Shown: positions 9,499-19,496, counted from the stretch's first letter. The stretch is DNA of 64,000 nucleotides from Mycobacterium parmense (GCF_010730575.1 NZ_AP022614.1:4960001-5024000), one strand, 5' to 3'. Notes: generated by a model not told the origin, from the sequence alone. Translations and numbers: made by a program.

Positions 9499-9658
9499 CC
9501 GGCCCGCAACGATGTGGACTCCGGTCGTCGACTCGGCGTCGATGCGCGGGGGCGCGGTGGGCCGTGTCGGCGCATACTTTCGCGGTGAGTTGGCAACCTC
9601 CTTCCTGGGTGCCCGTCGGCGCCCGCGCGCATGTGGACCGCGTCAGGAAGCGAGACCG

Positions 9659-10780
9659 GTGAGACTCGACAGGGAGGGCCGGGCCCTGGCCGCAGTGGTG
9701 TCGGCAGTGCTGATCGGCGGCGCGACGGTGGTCGGGTGCGGCAGCGACAAAAACGGCGGCGGCGCAATCACGAGCGGCTCGGGACCCACCGACCCGGCCG
9801 GATGCGGCGGCAAGGGCAAACTCACCGCCGAGGGTTCAACCGCTCAGCAGAACGCGATGGCGTTGTTCAACCAGGCGTGGGCGCAGGCGTGCCCGGGCAA
9901 GGGCGTGACGTACAACCCGACCGGTTCGGGCGCGGGCCGCGAGCAGTTCATCGCAGGCCACGTCGACTTCGCGGGGGCGGACTCGCCGTTGATCGCCGAC
10001 CAGATCGGCCCCGCCGCGAAACGCTGCGACGGCAACCCCGCCTGGGACCTGCCCCTGGTATTCGGCCCGATCGCCCTGGTCTACAACCTGCCGGGCGTGC
10101 CGGCGCTGGTGCTCAGCAGCGACGCGCTGGCCAAAGTGTTCAGCGGCAAGGTCACGGTCTGGAACGACCCGGCGCTGGCCGGGCTGAACCCCGGTGTGGC
10201 GCTGCCCGACACGAAGATCGTGCCCATCTACCGCGCGGACTCTTCGGGCACGACCGACAACATGCAGAAATATCTGACGGCGGCCGCGCCGCAGAGCTGG
10301 GCGAAAGGCGTCGGCACGGAGTTCCAGGGCGGTGTCGGCGAAGGCGCGGCGAGGTCCGCGGGGGTCATCCAGGCCGTGCAGGCCGCCCCGGGCGCCATCG
10401 GGTACGTCGAGAAGGGATTCGCCGACCAGGCCAAGGTGCCCTACGCCCAGATCGCGACGAGCGGCGGCGTGGTGCCGCTCACCAACGAGACCGCCGGCAA
10501 CGCCATCCGGTCGGCCCACTTCGAGGCCGGCGGCAACGACCTCGTGCTCGACCTGAACACCCTGTACAGCTCGCAGGAGCCCGGCGCCTACCCGCTGGTG
10601 CTGGCCACCTACGAGATCGTGTGCTCGAAGGGCTACGACGCCGACACCGCCGCCGCGGTCAAGTCGTTCCTCGCGGTGGCGGCCAACAGCGGCCAGTCGG
10701 GTCTCACTTCGGCCGGATACGTCCCGTTGCCCGATAAGGTCAAGGAGCGACTGGTTACCGCGATCAACGCACTGCAGTAG
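9659..10780 (+). CDS. pstS: PstS, phosphate-binding lipoprotein
   Basis: This 373-aa protein has a lipoprotein signal with lipobox VVGC (cysteine 27), then a periplasmic phosphate-binding fold: AEGSTAQQNAM near residue 60, YNPTGSGAGREQF near residue 85, VDFAGADSPL near residue 103 and YRADSSGTTDN near residue 190, all phosphate-contact motifs of PstS. It delivers inorganic phosphate to the Pst transporter. GTG 9659 has a GGAAG ribosome-binding site eight bases upstream and places the signal correctly; longer in-frame starts overlap the mshD end. It heads the pstSCAB operon. Confidence 0.94.
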   Translation: MRLDREGRALAAVVSAVLIGGATVVGCGSDKNGGGAITSGSGPTDPAGCGGKGKLTAEGSTAQQNAMALFNQAWAQACPGKGVTYNPTGSGAGREQFIAGHVDFAGADSPLIADQIGPAAKRCDGNPAWDLPLVFGPIALVYNLPGVPALVLSSDALAKVFSGKVTVWNDPALAGLNPGVALPDTKIVPIYRADSSGTTDNMQKYLTAAAPQSWAKGVGTEFQGGVGEGAARSAGVIQAVQAAPGAIGYVEKGFADQAKVPYAQIATSGGVVPLTNETAGNAIRSAHFEAGGNDLVLDLNTLYSSQEPGAYPLVLATYEIVCSKGYDADTAAAVKSFLAVAANSGQSGLTSAGYVPLPDKVKERLVTAINALQ

Positions 10781-10823
10781 CCAATTCCACGAGGAGCGAC
10801 AGCAAGACCGTGGCGGGATCACA

Positions 10824-11870
10824 GTGACACCGTCTTCGGGGCCGAACCCGAACGATGCGGGTTCGGGTGCGGTGGTCGCTGCGCCCTTCCCCGAGTCGCC
10901 GGTGGTGCCCACCAGTCCGTGGGGCTATTCGCGACCGCACGCGGGAGACCGCCTCTTTCGCCGGCTGGCGCAGGGTTCTGGTCTCCTCGTCATCGCCTTG
11001 ATCATCGCGATCGGCGGGTTCCTGCTGCTGCGGGCGGCTCCGGCGTTGCAGCGCAACCGGGTGAACTTCTTCACCTACGGCGGTAACTGGGCGGTCGCCG
11101 ACCCCGCGGCGATGCGCTTTGGCATCCTCGATCTGCTGAAGGTCACCGCGACCGTCTCGCTGTTCGCGCTGCTGCTGGCCCTGCCGGTCGCGTTGGGCGT
11201 GGCGCTGTTCATCACGCAGTACTCGCCACGGCGGCTTGCCACCGCGCTGGCCTACGCCGTCGACCTGCTGGCCGCAGTGCCGTCGATCATCTACGGCGTG
11301 TGGGGCCTCTACGTCCTGGCGCCGCAGCTGCGCCCCGTCGCGCTGTGGCTCAACCGCAACCTGGGATGGTGCTTCCTGTTCGCGAACGGCAACGCGTCGA
11401 CGGCCGGCGGCGGCACCGTCTTCACCGGAGGGATCGTCCTTGCCGTGATGATCCTGCCGATCATCACCGCGGTCACCCGCGAAGTGTTCGTCCAGACCCC
11501 GCACGACGAGATCGAGGCCGCGCTGGCGCTTGGCGCGACCCGCTGGGAAGTGATCAAGACGGCCGTGCTGCCGTTCGGGCGTTCCGGGTTCGTCAGCGGC
11601 GCGGTGCTGGGTCTGGGTCGCGCGCTGGGCGAGACGGTCGCGCTGCTGATCATCCTGCGCGGCACCCAGACGGCGTTCAACTGGTCGCTGTTCGACGGCG
11701 GTTTCACCTTCGCGACCAAGATCGCGGCCTTCGCGTCCGATTTCGACGACCGGATCAAGGCCGGTGCCTATCTGGCCGCGGGTCTGGTGCTTTTCGTGCT
11801 GACCTTCCTGGCCGACGCGCTGGCGCGCCGGGTGGTCGCCGCGGCCCCCGCCCGGGGCGGCGGCCGATGA
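10824..11870 (+). CDS. pstC: PstC, phosphate ABC transporter permease
   Basis: This 348-aa membrane protein has about six helices, starting with GLLVIALIIAIGGFLLL near residue 52. The ABC-permease EAA loop reads IEAALALGATRWEVIKTAVLP, and GALGETVALL-type residues follow, both typical of PstC. With PstA it forms the channel for phosphate import. GTG 10824 follows pstS by 43 bases. The stop overlaps the pstA start as ATGA, which signals coupling. A long cytosolic N-terminus (about 45 residues, Pro-rich) precedes the first helix. Confidence 0.94.
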   Translation: MTPSSGPNPNDAGSGAVVAAPFPESPVVPTSPWGYSRPHAGDRLFRRLAQGSGLLVIALIIAIGGFLLLRAAPALQRNRVNFFTYGGNWAVADPAAMRFGILDLLKVTATVSLFALLLALPVALGVALFITQYSPRRLATALAYAVDLLAAVPSIIYGVWGLYVLAPQLRPVALWLNRNLGWCFLFANGNASTAGGGTVFTGGIVLAVMILPIITAVTREVFVQTPHDEIEAALALGATRWEVIKTAVLPFGRSGFVSGAVLGLGRALGETVALLIILRGTQTAFNWSLFDGGFTFATKIAAFASDFDDRIKAGAYLAAGLVLFVLTFLADALARRVVAAAPARGGGR

Positions 11871-12781
11871 CCTCGATGCTGGACCGCCCCCTCAAGGCGC
11901 GGACGTTCTCGACCCTGGGATGGCGTCGTCGCACCGCGAATTACGTTGCAACGGTTCTTGTTTCGGTCGCCATGGCGATCGCGCTGGCGCCCCTGATCTA
12001 TGTGTTGGGCGCGGTGGTGGCCAGGGGGTGCAGGGCGGTGGCGTCCACCACCTGGTGGACGCACTCCCAGGCCGGCATGACGGCATTCGTGGCCGGCGGC
12101 GGCGCCTACCACGCGATCGTCGGCACCGTGTTGCAAGGACTGGTCTGCGCCGCCATCTCCATCCCGCTCGGCCTCATGGTTGCGATCTACCTCGTCGAGT
12201 ACGGGGGCGACAGCGTGCTGGGCAGGCTCGCCTCGTTCATGGTGGACATCCTCAGCGGCGTGCCCTCGATCCTCGCGGCGTTGTTCGTCTACGCGCTGTG
12301 CGTGGCGACGCTCGGGCTGCCCCGTTCCCAGTTCGCGGTTTCGTTGGCGCTGGTGCTGCTGATGCTGCCGGTGATCGTGCGGGCCACCGAGGAGATGCTG
12401 CGGATCGTCCCGGTGGATCTGCGCGAGGCCAGCTACGCGCTGGGCGTCCCGAAGTGGACGACCATCGCCAGAGTGGTCATTCCGACCGGATTGTCGGGCA
12501 TCATCACCGGAATCATGCTGGCGGTGGCCAGAGTGATGGGCGAGACGGCCCCGCTGCTGATTCTGGTCGGCTACTCCCAATCGATGAACTTCGACATCTT
12601 CAGCGGCTTCATGGGCTCGCTACCCGGCATGATGTACAACCAGGCCGCGGCCGGCGCCGGGGTCAACCCGATCCCCACGGATCGGTTGTGGGGAGCCGCT
12701 CTGACCCTCATCCTGGTGATCGCCGCCATAAATGTCGGGGCCAGAGTCATCGCTAAGATCTTTGGTGCCAAGAAGTCATAG
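11867..12781 (+). CDS. pstA: PstA, phosphate ABC transporter permease
   Basis: This 304-aa permease has about six helices. The EAA loop is [28 protein letters not shown] (residues about 185-212), followed by [13 protein letters not shown]. The DILSGVPSI stretch in the middle is a PstA/PstC family feature. It pairs with PstC in the membrane. ATG 11867 overlaps the pstC stop by four bases. pstB begins 11 bases after its stop. Confidence 0.94.
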   Translation: MTSMLDRPLKARTFSTLGWRRRTANYVATVLVSVAMAIALAPLIYVLGAVVARGCRAVASTTWWTHSQAGMTAFVAGGGAYHAIVGTVLQGLVCAAISIPLGLMVAIYLVEYGGDSVLGRLASFMVDILSGVPSILAALFVYALCVATLGLPRSQFAVSLALVLLMLPVIVRATEEMLRIVPVDLREASYALGVPKWTTIARVVIPTGLSGIITGIMLAVARVMGETAPLLILVGYSQSMNFDIFSGFMGSLPGMMYNQAAAGAGVNPIPTDRLWGAALTLILVIAAINVGARVIAKIFGAKKS

Positions 12782-12792
12782 TCGGGAGCGCA

Positions 12793-13569
12793 ATGGCCAA
12801 GCGGTTGGACCTCAAAAGCGTCAACATCTTCTACGGGTCGTTCAAAGCGGTCGCCGACGTGACGCTGTCGGTTCTGCCCCGCAGCGTCACGGCGTTCATC
12901 GGTCCTTCGGGGTGCGGCAAGACCACCGTGCTGCGCACGCTGAACCGGATGCACGAGGTGGTGCCCGGCGGGCGGGTCGAGGGCAGCGTGCTGCTCGACG
13001 ACCAGGACATCTACGGGGCCGGGGTCGACCCGGTGGGGGTGCGCCGTGCCATCGGAATGGTGTTTCAGAGGCCAAACCCGTTCCCGGCCATGTCGATTCG
13101 AGACAACGTGGTCGCCGGCCTGAAGCTGCAGGGTGTGCGCAACCGCAAAGTGCTCGATGAGACCGCCGAATACTCGCTGCGCGGCGCCAACCTGTGGGAC
13201 GAGGTCAAGGATCGGCTGGACAGGCCCGGGGGTGGGTTGTCCGGCGGTCAGCAACAACGGCTGTGCATCGCACGGGCCATCGCGGTGCAGCCCGACGTGC
13301 TGCTCATGGACGAGCCGTGCTCCGCGCTGGACCCGATCTCGACGATGGCCATCGAAGAGCTGATCAGCGAGTTGAAGCAGGACTACACGATCGTCATCGT
13401 CACCCACAACATGCAGCAGGCGGCCCGCGTCAGTGACTTCACGGCCTTCTTCAATCTGGAGGCCGTCGGCAAGCCGGGCCGGCTGATCGAGGTCGACGAC
13501 ACCGAGAAGATCTTCTCGAACCCCAGCCAGAAGGCCACCGAGGATTACATCTCGGGCCGCTTCGGCTAG
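12793..13569 (+). CDS. pstB: PstB, phosphate ABC transporter ATPase
   Basis: This 258-aa ATPase has the Walker [10 protein letters not shown] near residue 37, the Q-loop [13 protein letters not shown] typical of PstB, the signature LSGGQQQRL near residue 151, and the Walker [14 protein letters not shown] near residue 172. It powers phosphate import through PstCA. It is the last gene of the pstSCAB operon and converges on phoU, with 13 bases between the stops. In M. tuberculosis only the ATPase gene (phoT) is found at this locus, as I recall. Confidence 0.95.
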   Translation: MAKRLDLKSVNIFYGSFKAVADVTLSVLPRSVTAFIGPSGCGKTTVLRTLNRMHEVVPGGRVEGSVLLDDQDIYGAGVDPVGVRRAIGMVFQRPNPFPAMSIRDNVVAGLKLQGVRNRKVLDETAEYSLRGANLWDEVKDRLDRPGGGLSGGQQQRLCIARAIAVQPDVLLMDEPCSALDPISTMAIEELISELKQDYTIVIVTHNMQQAARVSDFTAFFNLEAVGKPGRLIEVDDTEKIFSNPSQKATEDYISGRFG

Positions 13570-13582
13570 TTCGGCATGTCGC

Positions 13583-14251
13583 CTAGCGTGAGACGGGCTT
13601 CTCGTCGTCGTCGGGCAGACTGCCGGTTGCCTGGAAGATGACGCGCCTGGCCACCTCGACGGCGTGGTCGGCGAACCGCTCGTAGAACCGGCCCAGCAGC
13701 GTCACGTCGACGGCGGCGGCCACGCCGTTCTTCCATTCGCGGTCCATCAGCACCGTGAACAGGTGGCGGTGCAGATCGTCCATGGCGTCGTCCTCGTCGG
13801 CGATCCGCGCCGCCTTCTCGGGATCGCGGGACAACACCACCTCTTGCGCGCTGTTTCCCAATTCGACTGCCACCCGGCCCATTTCGGCGAAGTAGCCATT
13901 GACTTCCTCGGGCAGCGCGTGCTGGGGGTGGCGGCGTCGGGCGATCTTTGCGACGTGCAGCGCGAGGGCGCCCATCCGGTCGATGTCGGCGACCATCTGG
14001 ATGGCGCTCACGATGGACCGCAGATCGCCGGCAACGGGGGCCTGCAACGCCAGCAGCACGAAAGCGCTCTCCTCTGCGCGGGTGCTCAGGGCGGCGATCT
14101 TCTCGTGGTCGGAGATTATCTGTTCGGCCAGCACCAAATCGGCTTGCAGCAGGGCTTGGGTGGCCCGCTCCATCGCGATTCCGGCCAGCCCGCACATGTC
14201 GCCGAGCAACTCGGACAACTCGGAGAGCTGCTCATGGTAGGCGGTCCGCAT
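13583..14251 (-). CDS. phoU: PhoU/PhoY-family phosphate regulator
   Basis: This 222-aa all-helical protein consists of two PhoU three-helix repeats. The metal-binding E/D motifs are visible as [20 protein letters not shown] (first repeat) and [17 protein letters not shown] (second). PhoU links the Pst transporter to the phosphate-sensing kinase and represses the Pho response when phosphate is plentiful; mycobacterial PhoY1/PhoY2 also affect drug tolerance. It is transcribed towards pstB rather than with it, the arrangement I recall for Rv0820/Rv0821c. Confidence 0.93.
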   Translation of the reverse strand: MRTAYHEQLSELSELLGDMCGLAGIAMERATQALLQADLVLAEQIISDHEKIAALSTRAEESAFVLLALQAPVAGDLRSIVSAIQMVADIDRMGALALHVAKIARRRHPQHALPEEVNGYFAEMGRVAVELGNSAQEVVLSRDPEKAARIADEDDAMDDLHRHLFTVLMDREWKNGVAAAVDVTLLGRFYERFADHAVEVARRVIFQATGSLPDDDEKPVSR

Positions 14252-14308
14252 GTACCCAAGCCTACGTTCTCGGCGCCGAAAAGGGATGGCGGACTTCGCC
14301 GGAACTCG

Positions 14309-16354
14309 TTACTCGCAGGTCGTGTCGGCCGCGTTCGTGACGGTCAGATCCTCGGGCAGCTTGACCGGCGCGTTGCCGGTACCGCGCTCGATCTGCATGT
14401 TGATCGCCGAGCCGCTCGGTGCGGGCGAGGTCACGGCGCTGAAGTCCGGGCCCAGCACAACCTGGACGATTTGCCCGTAACCCGAAACGCGCTGAACCTT
14501 CGCGTTGGCGAACGAGGATGCCACGGTGGCCGCCGCCTGCTCGTTGCCGGGCGAGAACAGCACCGTCGTCGCGTTCATCGAACTCGGGTAGTCGTCCGGC
14601 GTCATGACGTTGAAGCCGTCGGACTTGAGCTGGCTCGTCGCGCGCGCCGCCAGTCCGCTCTGCGTGGTCGCGTTGGACACCCGCACCGTGATGTCGCCCG
14701 GCGAGGTCGTCGTGACTTGCTGGTGTTGTGCCTCCGGGGCCGGGGCCGGCGCCATCTTGGTCGTGGGCGCCGACGTCGGCCGCGAGGTCGGGGCGGACCC
14801 GAGATTCTGGGCGTTCTGGTCGTTTTCTTCCGGCAGCGGATCGTCGTTGATGATCGCGTCGAACAGGGCGCGCATGTCGGACATGCGGGGCGGTTCGTCG
14901 CCGTTCTCGTCGGTGACGCCGGTCGGCACGGTGACGAACGTGACGTGGCCGGCCGCCATCCCCTGCAACGACTGACCGAGCTGTACCAGGTCCTTGGTCT
15001 TGATGTTGTCCACGTTGGTGTTGCTGATGACCATGTTGACGACGGTGTTCAGCTTGCCCAGGTCCAGCAGCGTGTTGTCGGAGATCAGCGACCGCAGCAA
15101 CGACGACAGGAACAACTGCTGGCGCTTGATGCGGCCGTAGTCGCCGTTGGTCTCGGTGGTGACCTGCCGGGCCCGCACATAGTTCAGCGCGGTCGGCCCG
15201 TCGAGGACCTGCCGTCCGGCGTGCTCGAGCACCGTGCCCAGTTCGTAGTCGTGCAGCGGGGTGGTGGTGCACACCTCGACGCCGCCGAGCGCGTCGACCA
15301 TCCGCGCGAACCCGGCGAAGTCGACGGCGATGAAGTGGTTGATGCTCAGGCCCGACAGCTTCTGAATCTCCTTGACCAGGCACTTCGGCCCGCCGAAGGA
15401 GTACGCGGAGTTCAGTTTGGTCTCCGTGTAGACCATCTTGGGACCCAGCGTGCCCTTCTTCTGGTCGTAGATGGGCCCGTACTTGCCGGTGTCGGGGTTC
15501 CATGCCTCGCATCGCATCGGGGTGATGGCCAGGTCGCGGGGGAACGACACCGCGACCACGCGTTTGCGGTTGGCCGGGATGTTGACCAGCATCACCGTGT
15601 CCGATCGCGCACCGTCGGCGTCGTCGGTGCTGCCCGCGCCCATCTCGCCGTTCTCCCCGGCCCGCGAGTCGACGCCGACGATCAGGAAGTCCTCGTCTCC
15701 GTACTGGCCGCCCGGGTCGCGAATGTCGCTCGACTGTGGGTCGAGTGCGCTGATGGTGTGTAGCCGGGCGTTCTTCGACGTGCTCCATTGCCATGCCCCG
15801 CCGGTCATGGCCACGGCGAGCACGGCGAACAGTGCCGCCAGCGAGCGGGCGGCGAACAGCATCGGCCGCCGGCGCCTGGGCGCCCGTTCGTGGGTCTTGG
15901 GTGCATCGTCGCCGTTCGGGTAGTCGGCGACGTCGAGGTCGGGAAGTTCCGAGGCGATCCCGAGCGGGTAGGGCACGGCGTCGATGACCTGCGTGTCCTG
16001 CTGGTCGACGGGTAAAGCCGTTGGCGCGGCGGCTGGTTCGGCGGCGGACTCGGTGTCCGTGCCGTCCTCGGTGTCTGGGGCGCCGTGCCGGTGGCGGGGC
16101 TGGTCGAGAACGGATTTCGCGCCGATCTTGGCGATCAGCTCGGCAACGGTGAGTCCGCCCGTGGTGTGGGACCCGACGCTCTCGGCGGGCGGTTCGGTCT
16201 CGGCGGGCGGCGCCGTTTCACTGTGCGGCGGGGTCTCGGCGCCCGATTCCGCCTGCCAGCGGTGGACGCCGGAATCGGACGGCGGTTCGCAGAACCGCTC
16301 CCAGGGAGCGGCGGCGCCGGGAGCGGGAGTGGCGTCAGCGTCCGCGTCACTCAT
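14309..16354 (-). CDS. LytR-CpsA-Psr family protein with C-terminal LytR_C domain
   Basis: This 681-aa protein has a long acidic, Pro/Glu-rich cytosolic N-terminus (about 1-165), one transmembrane helix (SLAALFAVLAVAMTGGAWQW), an LCP catalytic domain with VGVDSRAGE, RSDTVMLVNI and SFPRDLAI (the conserved Asp/Arg sites for pyrophosphate-lipid substrates), and a C-terminal LytR_C domain after an Ala/Pro linker. LCP enzymes attach arabinogalactan to peptidoglycan in mycobacteria; the exact substrate here is inferred. ATG 16354 gives about the family length recalled for Rv0822c. The 224 bases to dus contain no clear gene. Confidence 0.9.
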   Translation of the reverse strand: MSDADADATPAPGAAAPWERFCEPPSDSGVHRWQAESGAETPPHSETAPPAETEPPAESVGSHTTGGLTVAELIAKIGAKSVLDQPRHRHGAPDTEDGTDTESAAEPAAAPTALPVDQQDTQVIDAVPYPLGIASELPDLDVADYPNGDDAPKTHERAPRRRRPMLFAARSLAALFAVLAVAMTGGAWQWSTSKNARLHTISALDPQSSDIRDPGGQYGDEDFLIVGVDSRAGENGEMGAGSTDDADGARSDTVMLVNIPANRKRVVAVSFPRDLAITPMRCEAWNPDTGKYGPIYDQKKGTLGPKMVYTETKLNSAYSFGGPKCLVKEIQKLSGLSINHFIAVDFAGFARMVDALGGVEVCTTTPLHDYELGTVLEHAGRQVLDGPTALNYVRARQVTTETNGDYGRIKRQQLFLSSLLRSLISDNTLLDLGKLNTVVNMVISNTNVDNIKTKDLVQLGQSLQGMAAGHVTFVTVPTGVTDENGDEPPRMSDMRALFDAIINDDPLPEENDQNAQNLGSAPTSRPTSAPTTKMAPAPAPEAQHQQVTTTSPGDITVRVSNATTQSGLAARATSQLKSDGFNVMTPDDYPSSMNATTVLFSPGNEQAAATVASSFANAKVQRVSGYGQIVQVVLGPDFSAVTSPAPSGSAINMQIERGTGNAPVKLPEDLTVTNAADTTCE

Positions 16355-16578
16355 TGTCCTACCGGCCTCCGAAGCTCTGATGCGGACGCCAGCGCGTCCA
16401 GTGCGCATATGTCAGCGCAGCGCTTCCATGTGTTGGCGCTGCAGTCCTACCACCGCAAGTCGCACGTCGTCTCGCGCCCGTGTCGCGAACCAAAGGAGCC
16501 CGCCACCGAAGCGCGATGCGGCAAGGCCCACATCGTACTGAGTTATCCGTCCGGACGCGATTTCGAGCGGGGCAGCGC

Positions 16579-17712
16579 TCAGCCGCCCGAACTCATGACG
16601 TCGGCCGCGGCGGGCACCGTGCAGTCCTCCGGATCGCTCAGCCAGCCTTCGGGCAGGGCGACCCGGGCGGGTGAACCCTGCCTGCCGCGCGGGCCGTTGC
16701 CGGCCTCCGGGAAGGCGATGGTGCCGTCCAACTGACTCAGCAGCGCGTCGAGCTCCGCGAGCGTCTTGACCATCGCCAGCGCCCGGCGCAGGTCGGAGCC
16801 GGCCGGAAACCCGTGCAGGTACCACGCGACGTGCTTGCGGATGTCACGCATGCCCTTGTCCTCACCGAAGTGGGCGGCAAGCAGCTCACCGTGGCGGCGG
16901 ATGATGTCGGCGACCTCCCCCAGGGTGGGGGGAGGCGGGGGTTGGGTGCCGGCGAACGCGGCGGACAGCTCGGCGAACAGCCAGGGACGGCCCAGGCAGC
17001 CACGCCCGATCACGACCCCGTCGCACCCCGTGCTCGCCATCATCGCCAGCGCGTCGCTCGCGTCGTAGATGTCGCCGTTGCCGAGCACCGGGATCGTCCG
17101 CACGTGCTGCTTGAGCAGCGCGATCTGTCCCCAGTCGGCGCTGCCGGAGTAGCGTTGCGCCGCCGTGCGGGCGTGCAGCGCCACCGCGGCCGCGCCCTCG
17201 CTCTCGGCGATGCGGCCGGCGTCGAGGTGCGTGTGGTGCGCGTCGTCGATGCCGACGCGGAACTTGACGGTCACCGGGATCCCGCTGCCTTCGGTGGCGC
17301 GCACGGCCGCGGCGACGATCTGGCCGAACAGCCGCCGCTTGAACGGCAGTGCCGCACCGCCGCCGCGCTTGGTCACCTTGGGCACCGGGCAGCCGAAGTT
17401 CATGTCGATGTGGTCGGCCAGGCCCTCGTCCGCGATCATGCGCGCGGCGGCGTAGGTGGTGGCCGGGTCGACGGTGTAGAGCTGCAGCGACCGCGGCGAC
17501 TCGTCTGGGGAGAACGTCGTCATGTGCATGGTGACCGGGTGGCGCTCGACGAGCGCCCGCGCAGTCACCATCTCGCACACGTAGAGCCCGCTGACGGTGC
17601 CGGCCCTGGCCTGTTCCAGTTCACGGCACAGCGTCCGGAAGGCGACGTTGGTGACGCCCGCCATCGGGGCCAAGACCACCGGGCTGGCGAGCGCGATGGA
17701 TCCGATGCGCAA
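16579..17712 (-). CDS. dus: tRNA-dihydrouridine synthase (DusB-type)
   Basis: This 377-aa flavoenzyme has the N-terminal VVLAPMAGVTNVAFR, the catalytic cysteine context MNFGCPVPKVTKRGGGAAL near residue 105, FRVGIDDAHHTHLDAG and the FMN-phosphate site GVVIGRGCLGRPW near residue 235. It reduces uridine to dihydrouridine in tRNA D-loops using NADPH. The start is TTG 17712, seven bases after the desA1 stop, and the FMN barrel begins almost at once, so little can be missing. It appears to be co-transcribed with desA1. Confidence 0.9.
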   Translation of the reverse strand: MRIGSIALASPVVLAPMAGVTNVAFRTLCRELEQARAGTVSGLYVCEMVTARALVERHPVTMHMTTFSPDESPRSLQLYTVDPATTYAAARMIADEGLADHIDMNFGCPVPKVTKRGGGAALPFKRRLFGQIVAAAVRATEGSGIPVTVKFRVGIDDAHHTHLDAGRIAESEGAAAVALHARTAAQRYSGSADWGQIALLKQHVRTIPVLGNGDIYDASDALAMMASTGCDGVVIGRGCLGRPWLFAELSAAFAGTQPPPPPTLGEVADIIRRHGELLAAHFGEDKGMRDIRKHVAWYLHGFPAGSDLRRALAMVKTLAELDALLSQLDGTIAFPEAGNGPRGRQGSPARVALPEGWLSDPEDCTVPAAADVMSSGG

Positions 17713-17719
17713 CGCCGGG

Positions 17720-18742
17720 CTACCGCCGGCTCATCGTCAGCGTGCCCGCGGTCCGGTGCAGTTCGACCGCTGTGGTCCTCTTGCCCGTGCGGGCTTCCCG
17801 GTCGAGCTGGCGCTGCTTGGACCGCTCGAACTTGTCGCACGACGCCTCGAGCTCCTTCATCAGCACACCGAGGTCGTCACGAAGCGCGGCGGCCTCACCG
17901 GTGAAGTCCTCGCGCTCGAAGATGCGCCACTTCTTCAGCACCGGCATCACGACCTCGTCGAGGTGGATGCGCGGGTCGTAGACGCCGCCGACCGCGATGG
18001 CCACGGCCTTGCGGCGGAAGTCGGGCACTTGGTAGCCCGGCATCTGGAAGTTGCGCAGCACCTTGTGCAGCGATTTCATCGCCTGGTTGGGCGAGGCGGC
18101 GAACCCGGCTTCGCTCACGTCGCGGTAGAAGATCATGTGCAGGTTCTCGTCGGCCGAGATCTTGGCCAGCAGCTGATCGGCGATGGGCTCGTTGCAGGCC
18201 CTGCCGGTGTTGCGATGCGAGATGCGGGTCGCCAGCTCCTGGAACGTCACGTAGATCACCGAGTCGAACAGGCTCTCGGCGAACAGGTCGGCGCGCACCT
18301 GGTGGTTCTGCCCCGGGCTGAAGCCTCGGTTCACCACCTCGATCCGCAGCTTCTCCAGCTCGACCGGGTCGACCGCGCGGGTCACCACGAGGTAGTCGCG
18401 CAGCGCGATCCCGTGCCGGTTCTCTTCGGCGGTCCACCGGTTCACCCACTGGCCCCACGGGCCGTCCAAGCCGAAGTTCATCGCGATCTCGCGGTGATAC
18501 GACGGCAGGTTATCCTCCGTCATCAGGTTCTGCACCATGGCGATCTGGGCGACATCGGACAGCTGAGACTGCCCGGGCTCCCAGTCCTGGCCCCCGAGCG
18601 CGTAGAAGTTCTTGCCGTCCGACCAGGGGATGTAGTCGTGCGGGTTCCAGTCCTTGTGCACGCTCTCGTGCCGGTTCATGTACTTCTCGACGAAGGGCTC
18701 GAGCTCGTGCAGCAGCTGTAGGTGTGTCAGCTCGGCTGACAT
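17720..18742 (-). CDS. desA1: Acyl-ACP desaturase DesA1
   Basis: This 340-aa soluble di-iron desaturase has the ligand motifs EENRHG near residue 126 and DENLHM near residue 215, matching the E-x2-H pairs of stearoyl-ACP desaturases. The N-terminus (LTHLQLLHELEPFVEKYMNRHE) and length match mycobacterial DesA1, which acts in mycolic acid synthesis and is essential in mycobacteria. ATG 18742 is followed by dus after 7 bases. The promoter region holds paired TATCTGTGT repeats and a TATATT -10-like box. Confidence 0.95.
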   Translation of the reverse strand: MSAELTHLQLLHELEPFVEKYMNRHESVHKDWNPHDYIPWSDGKNFYALGGQDWEPGQSQLSDVAQIAMVQNLMTEDNLPSYHREIAMNFGLDGPWGQWVNRWTAEENRHGIALRDYLVVTRAVDPVELEKLRIEVVNRGFSPGQNHQVRADLFAESLFDSVIYVTFQELATRISHRNTGRACNEPIADQLLAKISADENLHMIFYRDVSEAGFAASPNQAMKSLHKVLRNFQMPGYQVPDFRRKAVAIAVGGVYDPRIHLDEVVMPVLKKWRIFEREDFTGEAAALRDDLGVLMKELEASCDKFERSKQRQLDREARTGKRTTAVELHRTAGTLTMSRR

Positions 18743-18754
18743 GAGGCCTCCAGT

Positions 18755-18791
18755 TATCTGTGTCGGTGGGTAGCAGTCAATATATCTGTGT
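18755..18791. promoter_or_regulatory. Direct repeat TATCTGTGT upstream of desA1
   Basis: TATCTGTGT occurs at 18755-18763 and 18783-18791, spaced 28 bases, directly upstream of the desA1 start (18742, minus). An AT-rich box reading TATATT on the minus strand sits between the second copy and the gene. The repeats could bind a TetR-type fatty-acid regulator such as MadR, known to control desA1 in M. tuberculosis, or the adjacent TetR protein. Confidence 0.35.
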
Positions 18792-18881
18792 AACCCAGTA
18801 GCATCAAGTTTCCCGGCCGCGTGGCATGCACTTATTGTGGGCTCGCATGCGGCGCCGAAACCAGGCCCTGACGAGGGTGAA

Positions 18882-19496
18882 TTACTCCGGGGTTCCCTGC
18901 TCCGAGGCCGGCACGTACGGCGACACCGTGGCGAAGAGCATGGTGACGCAGTAGTCGATGAATTGCGCGCGGCTCGCTTTGAGTCGGCCGTTCAGATATG
19001 CGGTGAACAGGCTGGTCAGACCGCCGACCAGGCTCGTCGCGATCATGGCCTGCAGCGCCGGGTCGCCGATCTGGGACAGTTTGTGCTGCAGCAGGTCGAT
19101 GAAGTTTGGCATCCACGCCGCGCCCGACCGGGTCAGAATCGGCTCCACCGCCGGCGCGAGCAGCAGCACGCGGCCCCGCACCGGGTCGTCGACCATCAGC
19201 TCGACGAACTGTTCGACGGCCTCGCGCGGTGTCTTCGCCGAGGTGAGTGTCTCCATTGCTCGGGTGCAGACGTCGTCGTAGACGGCGCGGACGAATTCGT
19301 CTCGGTCCGAGAAGCTCTCGTAGAAATATCGTTCGGTCAGCGCGGCCTTGCGGCACACCGCGCGGACGGTGAGCGCCGGGCCGTCGTCGCCGCCGAGCAA
19401 CTGCACCCCGGCGCTGATGAGATTGTCGCGGCGCAGGGCGAGGCGACTCTCCAGGGGCACGCCGGTCCATCGGCCCCGTCGTTGACCGGTTCGCAC
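18882..19496 (-). CDS. TetR-family transcriptional regulator
   Basis: This ~204-aa regulator has the helix-turn-helix ALTVRAVCRKAALTERYFYESFSDRDEFVRAVYDD near the N-terminus, the TetR signature. The C-terminal ligand domain includes VGGLTSLFTAYLNG. It is divergent from the MpaB-like gene with about 67 bases between starts. The start is uncertain: GTG 19496 has AGGAGG only three bases upstream, GTG 19463 lacks one. A TGAC-N10-GTCA inverted repeat at 19517-19534 is a candidate operator. It corresponds to Rv0825c by position. Confidence 0.85.
   Translation of the reverse strand: MRTGQRRGRWTGVPLESRLALRRDNLISAGVQLLGGDDGPALTVRAVCRKAALTERYFYESFSDRDEFVRAVYDDVCTRAMETLTSAKTPREAVEQFVELMVDDPVRGRVLLLAPAVEPILTRSGAAWMPNFIDLLQHKLSQIGDPALQAMIATSLVGGLTSLFTAYLNGRLKASRAQFIDYCVTMLFATVSPYVPASEQGTPE

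Noticed and set aside
13664..15763. 699-aa plus-strand frame across phoU and the LCP gene
   Set aside because: It spans two clear minus-strand genes, has no motif, and is Arg/His/Val-rich as expected for shadows.
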